From NCBI RefSeq assembly GCF_963678635.1, contig NC_087062.1, forward strand, positions 93,533,845 to 93,597,844: DNA of 64,000 bases. The letters are read 5' to 3'. This document shows positions 20,603-32,707 of this stretch, in pieces (position 1 is the stretch's first letter; the number at the start of each line of letters is the position of its first letter). The DNA comes from Symsagittifera roscoffensis. Taxonomy: Eukaryota > Xenacoelomorpha > Acoela > Convolutidae. The translations under genes and the position numbers were made by a program. A model generated the notes under the pieces. It was given only the letters and a program-made list of their open reading frames with translations. It searched no databases and was not told the origin of the DNA.

Positions 20603-20862
20603 GGGCTTAGGAAATTAGACGATCAGAAAATAACGGAGTTTAGACAATAACTTGCGTGCAAATTGCATGAAACTTGTTTACTGACTTAAATTATCTTTTG
20701 GCTGAGTATATACTGGTTGTCCAATTTAGACAATAACTTGCGTGAAAATAGCGTGAATTTTGTTGACTGATTCAAATTAACTTTTGGCTGAGTAAATTCT
20801 GGTTATCCGTAAATTCCGTTTCTTTACGGTCGTCTAATTTGCTTGTCTGATTTCCTAGGCCC
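20603..20862. mobile_element. MITE-like element with terminal inverted repeats and an internal 86-bp duplication
   Basis: The left end GGGCTTAGGAAATTAGAC (20603-20620) and right end GTCTGATTTCCTAGGCCC (20845-20862) are inverted repeats with two mismatches. Complementarity extends inward (GACGATCAGAAAATAACGG against CCGTTTCTTTACGGTCGTC) apart from a short duplication in the right arm. Inside, TTTAGACAATAACTTGCGTG starts at 20639 and 20725 (86-bp tandem repeat). It has no coding capacity; target-site duplications are not clear. Confidence 0.7.
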
Positions 20863-20984
20863 ACATTTTTTGTATTAGGGGCCTACTATTTGAACTGATC
20901 ACTTTGAGGTCTTTGCATAAGTATGAGCATTATTATGAGCAACCAGTTGTGACTTGCTTGAGTAGTGCCCGCATCCAAGTTTAG

Positions 20985-21435
20985 TCGTAAGTAATCGATT
21001 ATAACGGATTATTGTGATGACTTTTTGACAATTATAATTGGTTATAATTACCAAAATTAGTTGTTTAAAGGAATTATAATTGATTATAATCGTGATATTT
21101 TCCAAGAGATTATAATCTCTTATAATCGATTATAATTGATTATAATTCTTAGAAAAAACCCTTAAAATCAATTATAATCGATTATAATGGATTTTTGTGC
21201 AAAACTAATGAATTAGAAATTTGAATGAAAATAATGGATTATAATCGATTATAATTGTATCGAAAAATGGAAGAATAAATAATCGATTATAATCGGTTAT
21301 AATGGATTATAAATAATTATAATTTGACTTTAAAAAGAGAGATTATAATCGATTATTAATTGATTAAAATCGATTGTTTCTCATTTTTAGTAAGACTGGT
21401 AATAAAATCGTAATATAATCGATTATTAACGCTTG
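20985..21435. repeat. AT palindrome field (ATAATCGATTATAAT motif)
   Basis: Dozens of variants of ATTATAATCGATTATAAT, itself a palindrome, are spread over about 450 bp with irregular spacing, interleaved with ATAATTGATTATAAT and ATAATCGGTTATAATGG. This is a degenerate palindromic simple repeat able to form many small cruciforms. Confidence 0.85.
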
Positions 21436-21756
21436 AAACTGAATGCGGGTGGTATCGGGAGATCTTTTCGAAAGCATTTTGTGATTTCGCTGAGGTATGG
21501 AACCATTTATGTAAATATATATTTCCATCCAATGTCACGTGCATCATTGTAGAATGTAATCATCACGGTGAAATAAATTTTAAAGAAATATTTTTAAAAC
21601 GTGCGCGGGTAATCAGGCGAACCGAGAGATATTTGGAAAATATTATTTCTCTGTTCACGAATTAGCTTTAAAATTACCTAAAAAATTCTGATAGACTGAC
21701 TCAATTTGCAAGAATCATACAAAAAGAGAGTCTCTGGCGATCAAAGCACCTAACAC

Positions 21757-21995
21757 ACGAAGCGGAGCGGTGGTGAAGAGGTTACGTCTCGGCCTCTCAA
21801 TCGAAAGGTCGGATGATCTGTGCTCGTTGCTTGAGGGTGAAGCAACATTACCCAGCCCAGGAAAATAACCAAGAAAATGGCCTGAAGTTCTGAAACAGGG
21901 ACACAACAGCGGCTCGCCGTGATGAGCTGTACAGCTCTTGTGTTCGTCCTTTCCCCCGTGGATAAATAGTCTCAATTAATGTTTTTGTATACCGA
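21757..21995 (+). mobile_element. SINE-like tRNA-derived element
   Basis: GCGGTGGTGAAGAGGTTACG and TCTCGGCCTCTCAATCGAAA, followed by GGTCGGATGATCTG, mimic a tRNA A-box, anticodon arm and B-box. A GC-richer body then follows (ACCCAGCCCAGGAAAATAAC, GTGATGAGCTGTACAGCTC, CCCCGTGGATAAATA). Composition stands out from the AT-rich flank. No other copy of this body was found in the window. Confidence 0.6.
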
Positions 21996-22070
21996 ACTAT
22001 GGTGTTCATACAATTCAGAAGTAAGGGGTTTCTCATCTGCTCTAGAATTAAATTTTTACTACGCTCAGGG

Positions 22071-22974
22071 ACTGTTGGACGTGCGGGTTTGGGTTTGACG
22101 CCATCTGCCTGCTCAGGAGTTCGACACCCTCGCCGCCCAAATGGTCCCACCCAGGGCGGGTCTAGGGGGGGGGGGGTGGACACCCCCCTTCCTCAGGGAT
22201 TCGACCCAAAGGGTCTCCCTTTGTACTATTTTGAGATATCCATATTTGGCGACGGACCCTAAAAATTTTCTAAAGGCACCTTTGGCCCCAATATATACTA
22301 AGTTTGAGGGAGGAGTGCGCGCCAAAAAACGCGATTTTTTGGTCAACATTTTCCAAAGTGACTAGAAACGCCTTTTGGCCTGTTTTTCAAAATTTTGGCT
22401 GCGGCGCAGAAACTTTGACCAAAGCAGGGTCTTTTTAGTAATTTGGGAGAGCAGGGAAATTTAATTTGGTCGAACTAAAAAAAAAAGGTTCAACCACAGG
22501 GAAGAAAAATTAAACCATAGGGACTGTTGGACGTGCGGGTTTGGGTTTGACGCCATCTGCCTGCTCAGGAGTTCGACACCCTCGCCGCCCAAATGGTCCC
22601 ACCCAGGGCGGGTCTAGGGGGGGGGGGCGGACACCCCCCTTCCTCAGGGATTCGACCCAAAGGGTCTCCCTTTGTACTATTTTGAGATATCCATATTTGG
22701 CGACGTACCCTAAAAATTTTCTAAAGGCACCTTTGGCCCCAATATATACTAAGTTTGAGGGGGGAGTGCGCGCCAAAAAACGCGATTTTTTGGTCAACAT
22801 TTTCCAAGGTGCCTAGAAACGCCTTTTTGGCCTGTTTTTCAAAATTTTGTCTGCGGCGCAGAAACTTTGACCAAAGCAGGGTCTTTTTAGTAATTTGGGA
22901 GAACAGGGAAATTTAATTTGGTCGACCTAAAAAAAGGTTCTTCTCAAACAGTTATGGTTCTTCTCAAACAAATA
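22071..22974 (+). repeat. 452-bp tandem duplication of a GC-richer module
   Basis: ACTGTTGGACGTGCGGGTTT begins at 22071 and again at 22523. The copies stay almost identical through G(8-9) runs, GATTCGACCCAAAGGGTCTC, CCCCAATATATACTAAGTTT and CAAAGCAGGGTCTTTTTAG. Part of it (22200-22340, 22650-22790) is the dispersed module also at 5080 and 51170. The end of the second copy overlaps the left end of unit A. Confidence 0.92.
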
Positions 22975-25900
22975 GCTTGTGTTCGATGTTTGCTCTATTG
23001 GTGTCTTGTTTTTACTTGTTTCAAGCGCGCATGAAAGATATGAGAGGACACGTAACTCTTAAACTACAGGTTGGGGGTTCGATTTTGTCAGCTGGCAAGC
23101 ATTTAATTTTAAAGCTTATTTGCTTTTTTTCGGAGATACTGTTTGCGGTTTTCTCATTTTTATTGGCTAAGTGCAACTGTGGTTGTGTGTCTGCACTGCT
23201 ATTAAGTTATGGTTCTTCTCAAACAAATCCTGAGAAAAAAAAACAATTTTACTACAGCGAAGATTACATGAACTTGATCTATGTGTCATAAAATAGAAAC
23301 TCAGTTTATTTCATGCTCTTAACTTCTTTGTAGGCTGGTTTTTGAATGAAATTTCTAGGGACTTGCATGAAAATGAGAAAACGTTTTTTGGAAATTTTGT
23401 GATGTTTATAATAATAAAATTCATGATTCTATGAATTACAGTGCCATGCTTCGGTGGCAGTTTTTTTGGCTTGGCCCATAAGTTTTGAGCTAGCGAGCCT
23501 ATATTTGGAAAGAGTTTTGGATTCTATTTTTTTTCACTCTTATTTGGGTATCATAAATAGACGTCTTTTTAGCTTAGAAGTTTAATCCTAAGCTGTTGTT
23601 GCCGTGATCTGACTATTTGTTCTTAATAATAAAAATATCATTTTTTTTTGCTATTTTTCCTTTTTTGCAAGTTCCTGATTATATCTCTGGCGATGCTTCT
23701 TTTGCGACAGTCAAATACGTCGCTTTGTAAAATTCTCAATTCTCAGGCGTGATCTGGTTGGAGCAACTGAAAGCGAATAATTCGTTGTCTCAAGCAGTCA
23801 TTTTACGGTCGAATTTTTTCGCATGTAACCTAAACAAATTCAATTAGCATGCGTTATGTTCTATCATTTAATGCGCATTCACTGCAGCTTGATTTTTTCA
23901 TGACTGCCAGTTTCTTATTACTGATGTTCAATGTTGCTACAACTCTCCTTGCCTTTGGACTAAAACAAAGGCATAAATAGTTGAAAAAGGTTCCTAGAGA
24001 TAAGCATGGGTTCAGGGTTAAGTGGAAGAATGTTATCGGAACAAGGATATCCGGTTATTGTGCAAGTAGCACAGAATGTTCCGATCATTGTCTTTTAAAA
24101 ATACAGTTTTTTCAAATAATTGTCATTTTTTCGGAGTGGTGTGATAAAAGGAGCTGAACAAATAACTGAGGAATTGAGGCATTTTTAAAAAGTTTGATTC
24201 CAATAAGGCGCTAAAATACTTAAAGGAAACTAATATTACTCAAGTAAAACTGTTTGATTGGTTAGAGGCAACGTCACACAAAATATTTAATAATTTGATG
24301 CTTTTTCAATCCAACTTTTAACTTTTTTACATATGCCATACTTTTTTGAATATACCATACGATGTTTGTTTATACATTATACCATAAGTCAATTCAGCCT
24401 TCCAATGGTCGGTGAGAAACTGAAAGTGTGTAATCGTTTGTGCATAATCAGACACAAATTTTCCACGCTACTCGGCTTATGTAATTTTTCTTCGCCCTGA
24501 GCACATTGATAAGGGCATTCCGTCTTTTTTGGTATCCTCAGAGACTTTTAAAATTGACCATGCTCTTCTGATTGTGAGCCTTCTGTTTGTTTTATGCGAA
24601 TGTTTCACCGTTTGGCGATTGCAAAACATATAAGTTCATAACGGTTTCTTTTCTTTTTGATTTATCAGTGATTTATGCTTCGGATTTTTGTACATATTTT
24701 TTGCGAATAGGTTGATTGCATCGCTTTCTCGCTAAATATTTATGAAGTTTAATTAACAATTGGTAGTTTTTCTGTGTCGCAAGAGCTGCGAAGCTCTGCT
24801 CTGCTTCTTAATTTTACCCTTGCTATAGCAAATGCCTCACTAATGCATCGATTTTTTCAACTACACATTTTTCTTAAGTTTTTGTCTGATCGTATTAGCC
24901 TTCAAGTCTCTTGAATCAATGTTTTTGCATAAGTTACATCCAATGATGATTTTCTGTTGTTTGCTGAATGTATGGAAACTGCGGAATATGAGGAAATTTT
25001 TTTTTAGAATGGAGTGTGTGTTCTCTGCATGATCTGAAGTTTCATTTTAAAGAATTTTGATCAATCGATGCCAAGTTTAAGCATCATGCCTATTTTGCGA
25101 GCCTAAGTTGGATTAACTCAACCAATTTTTTCAATTGCATTGTGAATGCAATGTAAAACATCGCCAGTGTGTTGAAATATTTAGAGTTTTCGTCCAAATT
25201 TATCTATCTATATCTATACTATATTTAAATGCGTGTGATAGCTATTTCCCCTTATTTAAGTTTTTCAATTTTGCAAGTTTAACGAAAGAATTGTCGCACG
25301 TTAAACCTATATCAGATATTGCAATGCTTAAGAATTTTTCGGATTTTAAAATTAATTAGCGCTAGGCTTTTTGAAAAGCCCAATTTCAAAGCTGTAGCAA
25401 TGATGCCGGCATAAGAGGTGAGGAGAAGGGCAGTGAAACGTTGTGTAATTTAAAGATTGGATTCATCCATCTATACATGATGTAACGGGCGTTTTTGGTT
25501 TCAGAAAGTTTGAAGTTAGTTACCCTCCGGTGGGGTGCTTCATGATAGTTCAGGGGATGCGAAATTAGCCTTCGAATATAAAAATCTACTTTTTCAACTA
25601 CCGAGATATGCCGTTTTTTGTTTCTTTTTAAGATTTTTTCAAATCTTAGATTTAAAACACATGACAGAAATTGAAAATCTCAACGATGTAGTAGGTTTCT
25701 GTCAGGGCACTCTCAGGGGTTGCGAATTTGGCCTCCAAATATACCTGCTCAAATCCATTTAAGAGTACCTACTTCATACCTGCTCAAACCCATAAAAAAG
25801 TTTGAAGTTCCGAGCCATTTATTTGGTGTTGCAAGGATACTCTTGGAGGATGGCAAGTGTTGCTTCCAAAATTGACTGCTCAATGTCTTTTAACTCCGAT

Positions 25901-26640
25901 ATGGTTTTTATGATTTTTCAAAACTAAAAACCTAACCATTTCAAACATTGTAAAATTTCTCAAAATTTCAAATGGTCCCTATTTTGGTGGTGTGATGTCA
26001 GGGTACTCCAAGCAGTTGCAGATATGATATGTATACGATTATTGCTCAAATGTTTTTAGTTATCAAGATATGACGTTTTTTTATTCAGAAAAAAAAATAT
26101 AACTCAGATTCAGTTTTTCTTTTCAAATTCTTACGGTTGCGATCAGCAATCGTTAATGGATCGGAATATACATTTTTTGGGGTAAACATCTTTTTAGCAG
26201 AATCTTTTGTATGTTGGTTCATAATCAATTCAATTTTCTTTGCGTCTGCGGCATACCTGGTCTGGAGGTAACGAATGCGCCTAGCACTGCAAAGGCCCTG
26301 GGTTCGAATCTAACAACCTTTTTTTCAAACGAAATATTCCCTTTTGAAACCTTATCATTTCAAACATAAAGAAATTTTTTTAAAATGAATTTGTCCATTT
26401 TTGGTGGCGTGATGCCAAGGGACTCCAAGCAGTTGCAGATATGACTTACATACGATCATTGCTCAAATGTTTTCAGTTGTCGAGATATGACGTTTTTTAT
26501 TTAGAAAAAAATTATAAAACTCGGATTTAATTTTTGAAGTTTCAAGTTAGCGATTAGCAAGCGTTATTGAATCGGAATATTGTTTTTTAAGGGCTAACAA
26601 CTTGTTAAGCAGAATCTTTAAAATGTTGGTTCATAATAAA
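22845..26640 (+). repeat. Tandem unit A (~3.8 kb)
   Basis: Nearly identical to 26641-30430 (offset 3796-3798, indels in A/T runs). It begins at TTTTGTCTGCGGCGCAG. In order it holds a hairpin TGCCATGCTTCGGTGGCA before T7 (about 23441), a GCGAAGC module (about 24785), a Helitron-like leader starting TCTATACTATATTTAAATGC (25213), decayed ~165-bp monomers (about 25500-26510) and a tRNA-like cassette (26241-26318). No genuine ORF. Confidence 0.95.
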
Positions 26641-29600
26641 TTTTGTCTGCGGCGCAGAAACTTTGACCAAAGCAGGGTCTTTTTAGTAATTTGGGAGAAC
26701 AGGGAAATTTAATTTGGTCGACCTAAAAAAAAAGGTTCTTCTCAAACAGTTATGGTTCTTCTCAAACAAATAGCTTGTGTTCGATGTTTGCTCTATTGGT
26801 GTCTTGTTTTTACTTGTTTCAAGCGCGCATGAAAGATATGAGAGGACACGTAACTCTTAAACTACAGGTTGGGGGTTCGATTTTGTCAGCTGGCAAGCAT
26901 TTAATTTTAAAGCTTATTTGCTTTTTTTCGGAGATACTGTTTGCGGTTTTCTCATTTTTATTGGCTAAGTGCAACTGTGGTTGTGTGTCTGCACTGCTAT
27001 TAAGTTATGGTTCTTCTCAAACAAATCCTGAGAAAAAAAACAATTTTACTACAGCGAAGATTACATGAACTTGATCTATGTGTCATAAAATAGAAACTCA
27101 GTTTATTTCATGCTCTTAACTTCTTTGTAGGCTGGTTTTTGAATGAAATTTCTAGGGACTTGCATGAAAATGAGAAAACGTTTTTTGGAAATTTTGTGAT
27201 GTTTATAATAATAAAATTCATGATTCTATGAATTACAGTGCCATGCTTCGGTGGCAGTTTTTTTGGCTCGGCCCATAAGTTTTGAGCTAGCGAGCCTATA
27301 TTTGGAAAGAGTTTTGGATTCTATTTTTTTTCACTCTTATTTGGGTATCATAAATAGACGTCTTTTTAGCTTAGAAGTTTAATCCTAAGCTGTTGTTGCC
27401 GTGATCTGACTATTTGTTCTTAATAATAAAAATATCATTTTTTTTGCTATTTTTCCTTTTTTGCAAGTTCCTGATTATATCTCTGGCGATGCTTCTTTTG
27501 CGACAGTCAAATACGTCGCTTTGTAAAATTCTCAATTCTCAGGCGTGATCTGGTTGGAGCAACTGAAAGCGAATAATTCGTTGTCTCAAGCAGTCATTTT
27601 ACGGTCGAATTTTTTCGCATGTAACCTAAACAAATTCAATTAGCATGCGTTATGTTCTATCATTTAATGCGCATTCACTGCAGCTTGATTTTTTCACGAC
27701 TGCCAGTTTCTTATTACTGATGTTCAATGTTGCTACAACTCTCCTTGCCTTTGGACTAAAACAAAGGCATAAATAGTTGAAAAAGGTTCCTAGAGATAAG
27801 CATGGGTTCAGGGTTAAGTGGAAGAATGTTATCGGAACAAGGATATCCGGTTATTGTGCAAGTAGCACAGAATGTTCCGATCATTGTCTTTTAAAAATAC
27901 AGTTTTTTCAAATAATTGTCATTTTTTCGGAGTGGTGTGATAAAAGGAGCTGAACAAATAACTGAGGAATTGAGGCATTTTTAAAAAGTTTGATTCCAAT
28001 AAGGCGCTAAAATACTTAAAGGAAACTAATATTACTCAAGTAAAACTGTTTGATTGGTTAGAGGCAACGTCACACAAAATATTTAATAATTTGATGCTTT
28101 TTCAATCCAACTTTTAACTTTTTTACATATGCCATACTTTTTTGAATATACCATACGATGTTTGTTTATACATTATACCATAAGTCAATTCAGCCTTCCA
28201 ATGGTCGGTGAGAAACTGAAAGTGTGTAATCGTTTGTGCATAATCAGACACAAATTTTCCACGCTACTCGGCTTATGTAATTTTTCTTCGCCCTGAGCAC
28301 ATTGATAAGGGCATTCCGTCTTTTTTGGTATCCTCAGAGACTTTTAAAATTGACCATGCTCTTCTGATTGTGAGCCTTCTGTTTGTTTTATGCGAATGTT
28401 TCACCGTTTGGCGATTGCAAAACATATAAGTTCATAACGGTTTCTTTTCTTTTTGATTTATCAGTGATTTATGCTTCGGATTTTTGTACATATTTTTTGC
28501 GAATAGGTTGATTGCATCGCTTTCTCGCTAAATATTTATGAAGTTTAATTAACAATTGGTAGTTTTTCTGTGTCGCAAGAGCTGCGAAGCTCTGCTCTGC
28601 TTCTTAATTTTACCCTTGCTATAGCAAATGCCTCACTAATGCATCGATTTTTTCAACTACACATTTTTCTTAAGTTTTTGTCTGATCGTATTAGCCTTCA
28701 AGTCTCTTGAATCAATGTTTTTGCATAAGTTACATCCAATGATGATTTTCTGTTGTTTGCTGAATGTATGGAAACTGCGGAATATGAGGAAATTTTTTTT
28801 TAGAATGGAGTGTGTGTTCTCTGCATGATCTGAAGTTTCATTTTAAAGAATTTTGATCAATCGATGCCAAGTTTAAGCATCATGCCTATTTTGCGAGCCT
28901 AAGTTGGATTAACTCAACCAATTTTTTCAATTGCATTGTGAATGCAATGTAAAACATCGCCAGTGTGTTGAAATATTTAGAGTTTTCGTCCAAATTTATC
29001 TATCTATATCTATACTATATTTAAATGCGTGTGATAGCTATTTCCCCTTATTTAAGTTTTTCAATTTTGCAAGTTTAACGAAAGAATTGTCGCACGTTAA
29101 ACCTATATCAGATATTGCAATGCTTAAGAATTTTTCGGATTTTAAAATTAATTAGCGCTAGGCTTTTTGAAAAGCCCAATTTCAAAGCTGTAGCAATGAT
29201 GCCGGCATAAGAGGTGAGGAGAAGGGCAGTGAAACGTTGTGTAATTTAAAGATTGGATTCATCCATCTATACATGATGTAACGGGCGTTTTTGGTTTCAG
29301 AAAGTTTGAAGTTAGTTACCCTCCGGTGGGGTGCTTCATGATTGTTCAGGGGATGCGAAATTAGCCTTCGAATATAAAAATCTACTTTTTCAACTACCGA
29401 GATATGCCGTTTTTTGTTTCTTTTTAAGATTTTTTCAAATCTTAGATTTAAAACACATGACAGAAATTAAAAATCTCAACGATGTAGTAGGTTTCTGTCA
29501 GGGCACTCTCAGGGGTTGCGAATTTGGCCTCCAAATATACCTGCTCAAATCCATTTAAGAGTACCTACTTCATACCTGCTCAAACCCATGAAAAAGTTTG

Positions 29601-30430
29601 AAGTTCCGAGCCATTTATTTGGTGTTGCAAGGATACTCTTGGAGGATGGCAAGTGTTGCTTCCAAAATTGACTGCTCAATGTCTTTTAACTCCGATATGG
29701 TTTTTATGATTTTTCAAAACTAAAAACCTAACCATTTCAAACATTGTAAAATTTCTCAAAATTTCAAATGGTCCCTATTTTGGTGGTGTGATGTCAGGGT
29801 ACTCCAAGCAGTTGCAGATATGATATGTATACGATTATTGCTCAAATGTTTTTAGTTATCAAGATATGACGTTTTTTTATTCAGAAAAAAAAATATAACT
29901 CAGATTCAGTTTTTCTTTTCAAATTCTTACGGTTGCGATCAGCAATCGTTAATGGATCGGAATATACATTTTTTGGGGTAAACATCTTTTTAGCAGAATC
30001 TTTTGTATGTTGGTTCATAATCAATTCAATTTTCTTTGCGTCTGCGGCATACCTGGTCTGGAGGTAACGAATGCGCCTAGCACTGCAAAGGCCCTGGGTT
30101 CGAATCTAACAACCTTTTTTTCAAACGAAATATTCCCTTTTGAAACCTTATCATTTCAAACATAAAGAAATTTTTTTAAAATGAATTTGTCCATTTTTGG
30201 TGGCGTGATGCCAAGGGACTCCAAGCAGTTGCAGATATGACTTACATACGATCATTGCTCAAATGTTTTCAGTTGTCGAGATATGACGTTTTTTATTTAG
30301 AAAAAAATTATAAAACTCGGATTTAATTTTTGAAGTTTCAAGTTAGCGATTAGCAAGCGTTATTGAATCGGAATATTGTTTTTTAAGGGCTAACAACTTG
30401 TTAAGCAGAATCTTTAAAATGTTGGTTCAT
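26641..30430 (+). repeat. Tandem unit B (~3.8 kb)
   Basis: Second copy of unit A, only scattered substitutions apart. The junction at 26640 joins ...TTCATAATAAA to TTTTGTCTGCGG, whereas the undisturbed continuation at 30430 reads AATAAATTTTCTTGCG. AAATTTT is thus the microhomology at the break. The Helitron-like leader starts at 29009 and a tRNA-like cassette at 30037. Confidence 0.95.
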
Positions 30431-30442
30431 AATAAATTTTCT

Positions 30443-30524
30443 TGCGTCTACGGCGTACTTGGTCTGGATGTAAAGAATACGCCTAGGACGGTAAAGGTCC
30501 TGGGTTCGAATCTAACAGGACCTG
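30443..30524 (+). repeat. tRNA-like cassette with intact hairpin and T-run (copies at 35371-35452, 40469-40550)
   Basis: TTGGTCTGGATGTAAAG precedes an anticodon-arm-like stem AGGAC (30485-30489), 7-base loop GGTAAAG, GTCCT. GGGTTCGAATC, a good Pol III B-box, follows at once, then AACAGGACCTG and T9. In copies C and D the loop is GTTAAAG, with the U33 expected of a tRNA and a TAA anticodon position. No variable loop, T-stem or acceptor stem pairs, so it is tRNA-derived but not a tRNA gene. Confidence 0.6.
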
Positions 30525-31254
30525 TTTTTTTTTCAAACTTAATTTATTCCGTTTCGAAACATTGTTTCCCGGCTTTGTTGTCAAATTGTAGAATTGTTTT
30601 TTTTGTTGTACGCAAGTATTTTTGTAATTGCTTCAGGTGATCTGACTTTTTCTGCTGTTCGTAATTTTATTAATTTTGACCTAAAAATAAGTTTATTCTG
30701 CTTACAAATGATTTTGGCGTGAATTTGTTTGGCTCAGTGTCCTAATTTTGGGATGTTTCAGCGGAAACAAGTTCTATGCGCAACGGAAACATAATTTCTA
30801 TGCGCTTCTAGATGGCAAAAAACCCGAAAAGTCTTATATTTTTTATAGATTTTCATGGCAACGTTTTTGTTCATTTTTCCTGCTCGATTTTTGTTGTTTA
30901 TAACAATTTGGCTTAATAACCTCACGTTGCGTCTTTTGATGAGCGAAAAAAGTTTGAGTGTTTGGCGACTTAATTACATTTTGTTAGTTATAATTTTTTT
31001 GAGTTTTCGTTTTGTTTTCATTTTCCTTTATCGGCTTCGTGTGTTTCGGTCCTTTATTATATCGGCCTCATAGCCTCATTTTGTTTGATATCATGAATAA
31101 ATAAAGGTTTATGCGCGTGCTGCTATTTTTCCCGCTGCTAATTTCACATTCTACTGTCTTGGCGTTCTTTTTACATTTAGCCTTATTCGATTTGATAGAT
31201 CTAGTGTTTTCGACATTTTCGATTTTTTCTGACTTACAATTTTTTCTGACTTAC

Positions 31255-32700
31255 TTGCAATCAGCCATCCATACAACCAACAAGCCATACCGCCATTTAG
31301 CTATCCTCCCAGCTAGCAATCCATCGGTCAGGATCAAAACCCATTGGTCAAGACTCATTCATCAAGCGATCCATCCATTCACCCATGCATTAGGCCAGTC
31401 AGTCTCTAATTGGGCTATCTCTCTAGCGATCCATCTATCAATCCATCCATCAAACTAGTCATCCATTCGTCCGGTCGTCCATTCATCAAGCCACTAATTC
31501 TTCAAGCGGTCTAGCCAACAATTTTTGCAATCAGGAATTTCTCATCACTCCCCTCATTCATTCGGCAAATCCAGCTAGACATGCATTTTGGGAAGCCAAC
31601 CGTCCAACCATCCAGCAAGCGTATCATTCATCAAGAGATCCATCCGTCTAGCCATCCATTCATCAAGTCATCCACCTAAATACCTATCCAACTAGCTATC
31701 TATCCATTCTTGTATCCGTCCAACCAACCAGCCATCCAACTATTCTGTCAATCATCCATCCATCCAACCAGCCCATCATCTAACCAGACATCCATCCAAC
31801 CAGCTACCCATCTTACCAGCTACCCATACTTTTATCCAGCCAGCCTTCTATCTAACAATACAACCAACCAGTCATCCATGGAACCACCCTTCCGTCCAAC
31901 CAACCATCCATCAATTCAGCCACAACTCAAGCGATCCATCACTTCAACCAGTCATCCATTCAACCAGCCATCTAGCCATTTACTCTTTCATCTATCCTGG
32001 CATCCATGTATCCCTCTCCCCTCAAAACTGATGCATCCACCCAATCAGCCATTCATCCATCCATCAAGCCATCATGCATCTAGCCATCGATTGATCACTC
32101 CAAACAATCATTAATTCATCTTGCTGTCTGTCCATCCAACCAACAACCCATTATCGATCTAGGCATCCATCCATCTATATATCCATCCTTCCGATATCCA
32201 TCCATCTGGCCATTCATGCATACCATCAGGAATCCATGCAGCTGTCTATTGTGGATCTATACATCAATCCAATTAGCCGTTCTCAAGTCGACAACCCTTT
32301 CGTCCAGCCATCCATTTATCCAGCTATCCGTCCACCTGGTCATCTATTCATTCAATTATCTGTCAATCCCTTTATCCTTTCTTTCAGCTAGCCATCCTTT
32401 CATCCAACTATCATTTTCGCCATTCAGCCAGTCATATATCTGGCCATCAATCCATGTAGCCTCCCAACAAATCAGCCATTCATCCATCTAGCTATCCAGT
32501 AAGTCATATATCCAGCCGTCAACCCATGCAGCCTTGCAATCAGTCAGTCATCCATCCATATAGCCATCTATCCATCCTCTCATCAATTCAGCCTTCCAGC
32601 CATCAAGCTATTCATATATCCAACCAGTCAGTCTTCGATCCAGCCATGACTCAAGCCATGTTTCGCTCCAACCATTCGTCCAATTAGCCGTCTAGCCGTC
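31255..32700 (+). repeat. Degenerate CCAT/ATCC tetranucleotide block (B)
   Basis: About 1.4 kb of CATCCATC/AACCAACC-type units with frequent substitutions (CCATCCATC, CCAACCAACCAG, GCCATCCAT). Equivalent blocks at 36355-37757 and 41448-42965. Long open frames rich in Ser, His, Pro, Gln and Asn are by-products of the repeat. Confidence 0.95.
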
Positions 32701-32707
32701 CATTGCT

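Larger units (their letters stand above)
30431..32707 (+). repeat. Extension of unit B: tRNA-like cassette, AT-rich middle and tetranucleotide block
   Basis: Homologous to 35360-37763 and 40458-42887. It has the complete tRNA-like cassette (30443-30524), a repeat with TTTCGGTCCTTTATTATATC (about 31047) and the degenerate CCAT/ATCC block from about 31255. Compared with C and D it lacks about 100 bp (between CTGACTTA and CAATCAGCCATCC near 31250), including the GCGAAGC-like hairpin module. Confidence 0.9.
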
